Assembly: GCA_016218915.1 (NCBI GenBank)
Contig: JACRCQ010000077.1
Location: forward strand, 186,001-250,000
Direction of reading: 5' to 3'
From: Deltaproteobacteria bacterium
GTDB taxonomy: Bacteria > Myxococcota_A > Polyangia > Polyangiales > Polyangiaceae
Length of the DNA stretch: 64,000 bases
Shown here: positions 59,273 through 64,000 of the stretch, in pieces
Numbering within the stretch: the stretch's first letter is position 1
Layout: each line of letters starts with the position of its first letter
Translations under genes and position numbers: made by a program
The notes under the pieces: generated by a model
Database searches by the model: none
What the model was told of the DNA's origin: nothing
What the model saw: only the letters and a program-made list of their open reading frames with translations

Positions 59273-61369
59273 TCAGGGGCGGGCCGTCTCGAACCAGTAG
59301 TGCAGAGAGCCGAAGCTCCCGGACAGAACCTGCAATTCGATTCGCGTCTTGGGCGACGCAACCTCCGCGGGAATGATGAACTCAGCTTCCATCGCGTGGC
59401 CAGCGGTCAGCTGGAGCGTGGCAACCTGCTTGCCCCCGGCCGAGACCGTGAGCATCGCACCGGTCGACTGCGCTCCCACCAGCCGTGCAATCCCTCGCAC
59501 CGGGGCACCTGCTGGCAGATGCGCCTCGAACCGATCGAACAGCCGCTCGAACCGTCCGCCGTCTGCCCACGCGTGGATCGTGGGCTCGTCGAAGTCCGCG
59601 CTCTCCTGAAAGACGCGGTTGGAGGTCTCGATGTTGCCCGGCTGGAAGTACTCGTAGGCGTGCTCGGCTTCAGACTCGAGATCCGCGACATCGAGCACGT
59701 CGACGAACGCACCGGAGCTGCGCACCTGCACCGGCTTGTCGCCAGAGCCGAGCAGGTCGCTTCTGCGCGGATACACCACCATGCGCGTGCCGCCGAGGAT
59801 GCTCTGATCGTAGACCGCAGCCTCGAACAGCTCTGTGCCGAGCACGGGATCACACGACATCCACTGCGGATAGACGATGAAGTAGTTGGGAAGCCGCGGG
59901 TTGCCCGCGCCCATGCGCTCGTAGTGCTCGAAGCGCGAGCCTGCGCCGGCCACCCAGTAGCGCGCCTCGCCGGCCGTGGTCAGCCCCACCACGTCGAACG
60001 TGTGCTTGCCTGACATGTACGCGATTGCGCCCGTGTCGTTGACGCCGATGTTCGCATCGGCAGGCAGATGATCCCTGGCCCAGATGCCGAGGGTCACCTG
60101 CTGGCGATCGATCGCGGATGCGCTCTGTGCGACGTCGTCGATGGTCCACGACAGGAAGCTCGCGAGCAGCCCTGCGACCGAGCCGCTGATGATCGGACCG
60201 AGGGAGATCCATCGAGGATGGAGCTGAGCCGCTGCTTCTGCCACGAGCCGCGAGAGGCATGCGAACCCGACGAGCCAGCCGGGAACGAAGGGCCACAGGT
60301 ACCGCAGCCGGTTCCACAGGTAGCTTCCGTAGGTGCACGGCAAGAAGATGCCCAGCGCGAACACGAGGATGAAAAAGGCTCGCCAGGGGCGTGCGGCTCT
60401 CCATCCTGCGATCGGAATGGCGATCAGCGCGGCAATGGCAAAGGGCGTGCTCCCCTTGGGAATGAAGATCGCGCTCCACTGCTCGCCATTGAGCAGGGTG
60501 CTGAACATCAGCTGGATGTTGGCGCGGATCGGAGGCCAGAGCGTGGCGAGCGTGGGGTAGTACGGGCTGAGCGGGAGCCACTTGACCTGCGCGGTGGTGG
60601 TGCCCGCATGCCCTGTCATCACCAGGTTGAGCAACGGAAGAATCGCGGCCCCGATCAAGGGCATCAGCCCCCAGCTGCGAGCGCGCCAGCCCTTGGCAGC
60701 ACCTGCTGCGAACGAAAGCAGTGCCACGCACGCCATGCCCGTGGCGAGCATGCCCTCGGGACGGATCAACGGGGCCACGATCCCGAGAGCGATCAGCTCG
60801 TTGCGACGTCGCTTGGATCGATCGCCTGGCGCAGCCTCGCACCATTCGGAAGCGACGCGTGCAGTGCGGGCGATGATCCAGGAGAGCGGGATGGTCTCCA
60901 TGCCGCTGGCAGCGAACCAGGTGAAGCCGCCGAACAGCGCTGCCATGGCCGCGGCACCGTAGGCGGTGTGCTTGCCGGTCAAGCGGCTGGACAGCCTCCA
61001 GGTCTCCACGACGAGCGCTGCGTGCGCGATGAAGCCTAGGATCCACGCAGGCCAGATGATCGACAGATCGTGGAAGCCGATCAGGTGGAAGAACGCGAGC
61101 GCTGCGGGCCACACGAAGCTGGTGGCGCCAGAGGTGAACGAATCGCCGGGCGCGTAGGTGAAGAAGTGGCCGCTCGCAAGGTTGCGCGCGTACTGGAAGT
61201 GAATGAAGGCATCATCGAGCGGAACGGCCGGGTGGCCGGCCTTGGCGAGGATTGCGCGGATCGTCTTGAAGGCGAGCGCACCCGAGACGATGAGCGCGGG
61301 TGCGTAGCCGCCAGCGGTGCCAAGCCGCTTGGGCAACGAGGTGAGCAGATTTCGAACATCCAGAGCCAT
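59273..61369 (-). CDS. GT39/ArnT-like membrane glycosyltransferase
   Basis: 698 residues with about ten to twelve membrane helices in the first 430 residues. The first external loop has the acidic pair in VPLDDAFIHFQYARNLASGH, as in polyprenyl-phosphate-sugar-using GT-C enzymes. A C-terminal soluble domain of about 270 residues (beta-rich, with GSSDEP-like turns) lies outside the membrane. It is likely to move a sugar from a polyprenyl phosphate to a protein or lipid. It could use the product of the GT2 enzyme at 25498; that is inference only. ATG 61369 gives a normal N-terminus. Confidence 0.75.
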   Translation of the reverse strand: MALDVRNLLTSLPKRLGTAGGYAPALIVSGALAFKTIRAILAKAGHPAVPLDDAFIHFQYARNLASGHFFTYAPGDSFTSGATSFVWPAALAFFHLIGFHDLSIIWPAWILGFIAHAALVVETWRLSSRLTGKHTAYGAAAMAALFGGFTWFAASGMETIPLSWIIARTARVASEWCEAAPGDRSKRRRNELIALGIVAPLIRPEGMLATGMACVALLSFAAGAAKGWRARSWGLMPLIGAAILPLLNLVMTGHAGTTTAQVKWLPLSPYYPTLATLWPPIRANIQLMFSTLLNGEQWSAIFIPKGSTPFAIAALIAIPIAGWRAARPWRAFFILVFALGIFLPCTYGSYLWNRLRYLWPFVPGWLVGFACLSRLVAEAAAQLHPRWISLGPIISGSVAGLLASFLSWTIDDVAQSASAIDRQQVTLGIWARDHLPADANIGVNDTGAIAYMSGKHTFDVVGLTTAGEARYWVAGAGSRFEHYERMGAGNPRLPNYFIVYPQWMSCDPVLGTELFEAAVYDQSILGGTRMVVYPRRSDLLGSGDKPVQVRSSGAFVDVLDVADLESEAEHAYEYFQPGNIETSNRVFQESADFDEPTIHAWADGGRFERLFDRFEAHLPAGAPVRGIARLVGAQSTGAMLTVSAGGKQVATLQLTAGHAMEAEFIIPAEVASPKTRIELQVLSGSFGSLHYWFETARP

Positions 61370-61555
61370 GGATCGCGACCCGGGTTTCTGGAACCCGGGG
61401 GCCCGGAGCGTGCTTGCGGTCGGGCAGAAGTGCAAGCTTTCGCGCGCAGATCTCCGAGTCGGAGCAGAAATCGGGCCCTGCCGGGGTTGCCTCTGCTATG
61501 AGCGCAGCGCCGGACCGGCGCCCCTGGAAATCGCCGCCTGCCGGCCGCACGACCC

Positions 61556-62182
61556 GTGAAGCAACCGTACCCCTACGAACATGCGCCCCGTCTCGCCGCC
61601 CAAGGCGACATCCCTGTCTGCAGCTTGAGCGAGCAGCAGCAGGGCGATCTGGAGATCGAGATCGGACCTGGACGGGGAGCGTTTCTCCTGGAGCGGGTAC
61701 GAGAGCGCCCGGACGCGCGGCTGATCGGACTGGAGATCCGCTGGAAGTGGGCGACGCTGGTGGACGAGCGCCTGCACAAGCTCGGGCTCGGACCGCATGC
61801 GCGGGTCTACGCAGAGGATGCTCGCCTGCTGCTCCCGCGATTGCAGCCCGACGCAAGCGTGGCTGCGTTCTTCATCCACTTTCCGGATCCTTGGTGGAAG
61901 AGCCGTCAGCGCAAACGCCTGGTCGTGGGCAAGCCGTTGCTCGACCAGATGGCGCGTCTGCTGCGCCCGTCGGGCATGCTGTTCGTGCAGACCGACGTCA
62001 CCGAGCGCGGCGAGGTCTACGAGACGTTGATCGATGCACACGAGGCTTTCGCGCAGGACGGCGATCAGCCTGGCTCTGCGCGGATCAGCGCGTGTCCCTG
62101 GAGCGCGAGGGGAAACAGGGAGAAGCGGGCCGAGCAGGACGGCATCCCGGTGGTGCGATTGCGGTACCGAAGGAAGGGCTGA
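61556..62182 (+). CDS. trmB: tRNA (guanine-N7-)-methyltransferase TrmB
   Basis: 208 residues with SAM motif I EIGPGRGAF, the family's IGLEIRWKW, and the signature FFIHFPDPWWKSRQRKRR-like segment (FIHFPDPWWKSRQ). It makes m7G46 in tRNA. GTG start at 61556. It is divergent from the GT39-like gene with 186 bases between starts. Confidence 0.92.
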   Translation: MKQPYPYEHAPRLAAQGDIPVCSLSEQQQGDLEIEIGPGRGAFLLERVRERPDARLIGLEIRWKWATLVDERLHKLGLGPHARVYAEDARLLLPRLQPDASVAAFFIHFPDPWWKSRQRKRLVVGKPLLDQMARLLRPSGMLFVQTDVTERGEVYETLIDAHEAFAQDGDQPGSARISACPWSARGNREKRAEQDGIPVVRLRYRRKG

Positions 62183-62259
62183 GCCAGCGGTGTAAAGGAA
62201 ACGGCCGGCTTGCCGCACGACCTTGCGGAGGCGTATCGTGATTGTGAGAGGGGCTCTCG

Positions 62260-63150
62260 ATGGACGAACGCTTCCGATGGACTGTTCTGGGCCTGTTCCT
62301 CGCTTGCAATGGCTGCGGGGACGACTCGTCAACGGGAACATCGGTCCCTGGAGGGAGTCCGGCGGCACCGATTGCTCTGCAGGACTTCGCCGCCGCGTAT
62401 GCATCCGCCATGTGCGACAACATCGGGGCCTGCTGCAAGCAGTACGGGTTTGCCGTCGACGCGGCGGCTTGCGCCGCGACCTACAAGAGCACTCTGCAGA
62501 CTCTCGTCGGGATGGCGTCGCAGAATCCACCTGTCGTCCAGTATGACCCGCAGGCCGCCGGCGACTGCGTGAAGCTGACGCGAGAGGCCGCGCTGGCCTG
62601 TTCGCTCACCGATGCAGCGCGAGACGTGAGGAACCAGGCCTGCGCCAAGGCGGTCCATGGAACCAAGACCGCCGGCCAGGCGTGCAACGCCCCTATCGAG
62701 TGTGCGCCTTCCAGTGATGGATACCCCTACTGCCAGTACGCGTCTGGGCCGACGCCCACTCCCGTTTGCCTGGGTTCCCCTCCACCATCACCGCGAGCGA
62801 GTCAGGGTCAAGAGTGCGACGGCACCTGCATTGGGAGCATGGGTTGTGTGATGGTCCCGGGCTCCACTGGTGACAAGGGGAGGTGCTACGACTCGGATGG
62901 GCTGTATTGCGACAAGACCTCCAAGGTGTGCGTGGCATCTCCAGCGGCTGGTCAACCTTGCGCGGAACAGATGTTCTGCGCAAAGGGGTCTCGGTGCTCC
63001 AATTCGACCTGTAAGGCCTTCGAACCCGCGAAGATAGGCGCACCGTGCGTCGACAGCTTGGAGTGTGAGAGCGGGGCAGAGTGCACGAACAAGATCTGCG
63101 CTCCCGAGAACCTGATGGCGAGCAAGTCTGCCTGCTCTGGCGCGCCTTGA
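62260..63150 (+). CDS. Cys-rich secreted lipoprotein
   Basis: 296 residues. Signal MDERFRWTVLGLFLAC with Cys16 or Cys19 as lipid site. The mature part has more than 25 Cys in repeated short modules, such as GQECDGTCIGSMGCVM, GQPCAEQMFCAKGSRC and APCVDSLECESGAEC. This is a common plan in myxobacterial surface proteins, with disulfide-linked modules. Ligand unknown. It converges exactly on the next gene, stop codons side by side. Confidence 0.7.
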   Translation: MDERFRWTVLGLFLACNGCGDDSSTGTSVPGGSPAAPIALQDFAAAYASAMCDNIGACCKQYGFAVDAAACAATYKSTLQTLVGMASQNPPVVQYDPQAAGDCVKLTREAALACSLTDAARDVRNQACAKAVHGTKTAGQACNAPIECAPSSDGYPYCQYASGPTPTPVCLGSPPPSPRASQGQECDGTCIGSMGCVMVPGSTGDKGRCYDSDGLYCDKTSKVCVASPAAGQPCAEQMFCAKGSRCSNSTCKAFEPAKIGAPCVDSLECESGAECTNKICAPENLMASKSACSGAP

Positions 63151-63426
63151 TCAGTGGCACGAACACTTGGTCGGCTTCTTGGGTCCGCGGCGCTCCGACG
63201 GCGGAGGGTTGGGGTTGATGAAGGTGCCTCCGGTCCGTCCTTCCTTCTTGCAGCAGACGCGGCACGTCGCTTCCCCGGGGGAATCCTTGCATACTTCGGT
63301 CGCGCGCTTCATGGCCTCGACCTCCTGTGGCGACAGCTCCTTGAACAGACAGCAGCCGGGCAGGCTCGCTGCCGCTATCAGGTACGCGCACGACATGGCC
63401 CACAGCGCCAATGTTGGATGGTTCAT
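63151..63426 (-). CDS. Small Cys-rich lipoprotein
   Basis: 91 residues. Signal MNHPTLALWAMSCAYLIAAASLPGC (lipobox LPGC), then a Lys/Glu-rich part with CKDSPGEATCRVCCKK, Pro-rich linker and a final CSCH. Function unknown. The stop at 63151-63153 touches the stop of the convergent Cys-rich gene. Confidence 0.6.
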   Translation of the reverse strand: MNHPTLALWAMSCAYLIAAASLPGCCLFKELSPQEVEAMKRATEVCKDSPGEATCRVCCKKEGRTGGTFINPNPPPSERRGPKKPTKCSCH

Positions 63427-63604
63427 CTTGTCTCCGGAAAGGACGCGCGACAGCATGGAAGCACAGCGTGCCGGGGTCGTCACGGCCTCGCCCCGAAGAT
63501 TCGCATGACATCCAGCGACAGGACGCCTCCTGCATCCCCGACGCAGGCGCTCGCAAGAGGTTTCGCGGGCCAAGCCGGGAGGAGTCGCTGCGCCCGCCGG
63601 AATT

Positions 63605-63622
63605 ATGCTACATATTCAGCAT
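63605..63622. promoter_or_regulatory. Dyad over the second antitoxin start
   Basis: ATGCT (63605-63609) and AGCAT (63618-63622) flank an eight-base AT-rich spacer and overlap the antitoxin ATG (63621). It could be the autoregulatory operator. Confidence 0.4.
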
Positions 63623-63914
63623 GAAGCGATCCAGGACGCGGCGAGCCGGCGCCACGGAAACGTTCTCGGTATCCGTCGACCCCGCGACCAAGATGGCACT
63701 TCGCAGCCTCGCGAACGCCGAATACGGGGGCAACATGTCCGCGCTCGTGACCGATCTGGCCGAGGAGGCCAGACGTAGGAGCGCTGCCGGAGCCTACCTC
63801 AGGAGGCAAGCGATCCCCGCGCTTGATCCGGCGGAGCTTGCTGCGATCGAGGCGGACATCGAGCGCGAGGTCGCGGCTGCGCGCAGACCGCGTCGCGGAC
63901 GACGCGTGGCATGA
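63621..63914 (+). CDS. Ribbon-helix-helix-type antitoxin
   Basis: 97 residues. ETFSVSVDPATKMALRSLANAEYGGNMSALVTDL (ends: FSVSVDPAT and NMSALVTDLAEE) fits an RHH fold at about 12-50; the tail is Arg/Ala-rich with acidic patches to embrace the toxin. The stop overlaps the toxin ATG by four bases. An operator-like dyad covers the start. Confidence 0.75.
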   Translation: MKRSRTRRAGATETFSVSVDPATKMALRSLANAEYGGNMSALVTDLAEEARRRSAAGAYLRRQAIPALDPAELAAIEADIEREVAAARRPRRGRRVA

Positions 63915-64000
63915 TTCCACGGTACGTATTCGACACCGGCGCCCTGATCTCCGCCGAGCGCGGCAAGGAGCGCGGTGCCAAATCGACGCAAGCCGAATTG
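63911..64000 (+). CDS. PIN-domain toxin (VapC-like), cut by the window edge
   Basis: The first 30 residues read MIPRYVFDTGALISAERG, then a Lys/Arg/Glu-rich helix; the FDTGALI with Asp8 is the first acidic site of a PIN domain. ATG 63911 overlaps the antitoxin stop (ATGA). The rest lies outside the window. Confidence 0.65.
   Translation, partial: MIPRYVFDTGALISAERGKERGAKSTQAEL

Overview
The window looks like chromosomal DNA of a myxobacterium or a close relative (phylum Myxococcota). This is inferred from high G+C coding sequence, many Ala/Pro-rich lipoproteins, FHA and PilZ proteins, a Hanks-type Ser/Thr kinase with a C-terminal membrane anchor, and a mix of house-keeping genes with lineage-specific secreted proteins. 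Genes are tightly packed, often with 4-base ATGA/GTGA overlaps. No rRNA, tRNA, insertion sequence, prophage or CRISPR array was recognised. No stretch longer than about 250 bases lacks a gene.

Layout. 1-1.4 kb: the edge of a type III secretion/flagellar-type cluster on the minus strand (a FliH/SctL-like stator protein, two small proteins and one gene cut by the edge). 1.5-7.5 kb: ruvA, a zinc-ribbon/tandem-FHA protein, a Nudix protein with an altered catalytic box, an exported protein, rplM-rpsI behind a strong sigma70-like promoter, a WYL-type regulator and a lipoprotein. 7.5-11.8 kb (minus): ftsK, a small gene and a beta-propeller protein. 12-18.8 kb: a large alpha-helical lipoprotein, an RHH-FHA protein, a PanE-like reductase, an L,D-transpeptidase and a UbiB kinase. 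18.8-20.8 kb (minus): F0 genes (AtpZ-like, AtpI-like, atpB, atpE). 20.9-28.4 kb: ttcA, unknown membrane and secreted proteins, ccmE of the CxxxY type, a GT2 glycosyltransferase, a LolA-like protein and a two-subunit class I fumarase. 28.5-31 kb: a stand-alone receiver and a large membrane-anchored protein of unknown role.

31.3-39.9 kb is the most unusual part. It holds a radical SAM enzyme, a membrane-embedded phosphoesterase, and a 984-residue membrane protein joining a degenerate spermidine-synthase-like domain to a three-motif iron-sulfur domain. A VapBC-type toxin-antitoxin pair lies in reverse. Then come an AmmeMemoRadiSam-type radical SAM enzyme with a twin-arginine signal and an AMMECR1 protein with a lipoprotein-like signal. 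I infer a possible extracytoplasmic version of the AmmeMemoRadiSam module supplied with electrons through the membrane. This is a hypothesis; no Memo gene is in the window.

40-64 kb: a purple-acid-phosphatase-like lipoprotein, a GbsR/MarR-like regulator, an HU protein with clear terminators, RNase R, and two VKOR fusions (VKOR-DsbA and VKOR-thioredoxin). The second fusion is in an operon with an OmpA-like Cys-rich protein and a TlpA-like lipoprotein. A kinase, serS, a UbiA-family prenyltransferase, a CPBP protease, a double-PilZ membrane protein, a YjbQ protein, CysQ, an aldo/keto reductase with an Arg in place of the catalytic Lys, a GT39-like transferase, trmB and Cys-rich lipoproteins follow. 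A second antitoxin/VapC pair is cut by the right edge.
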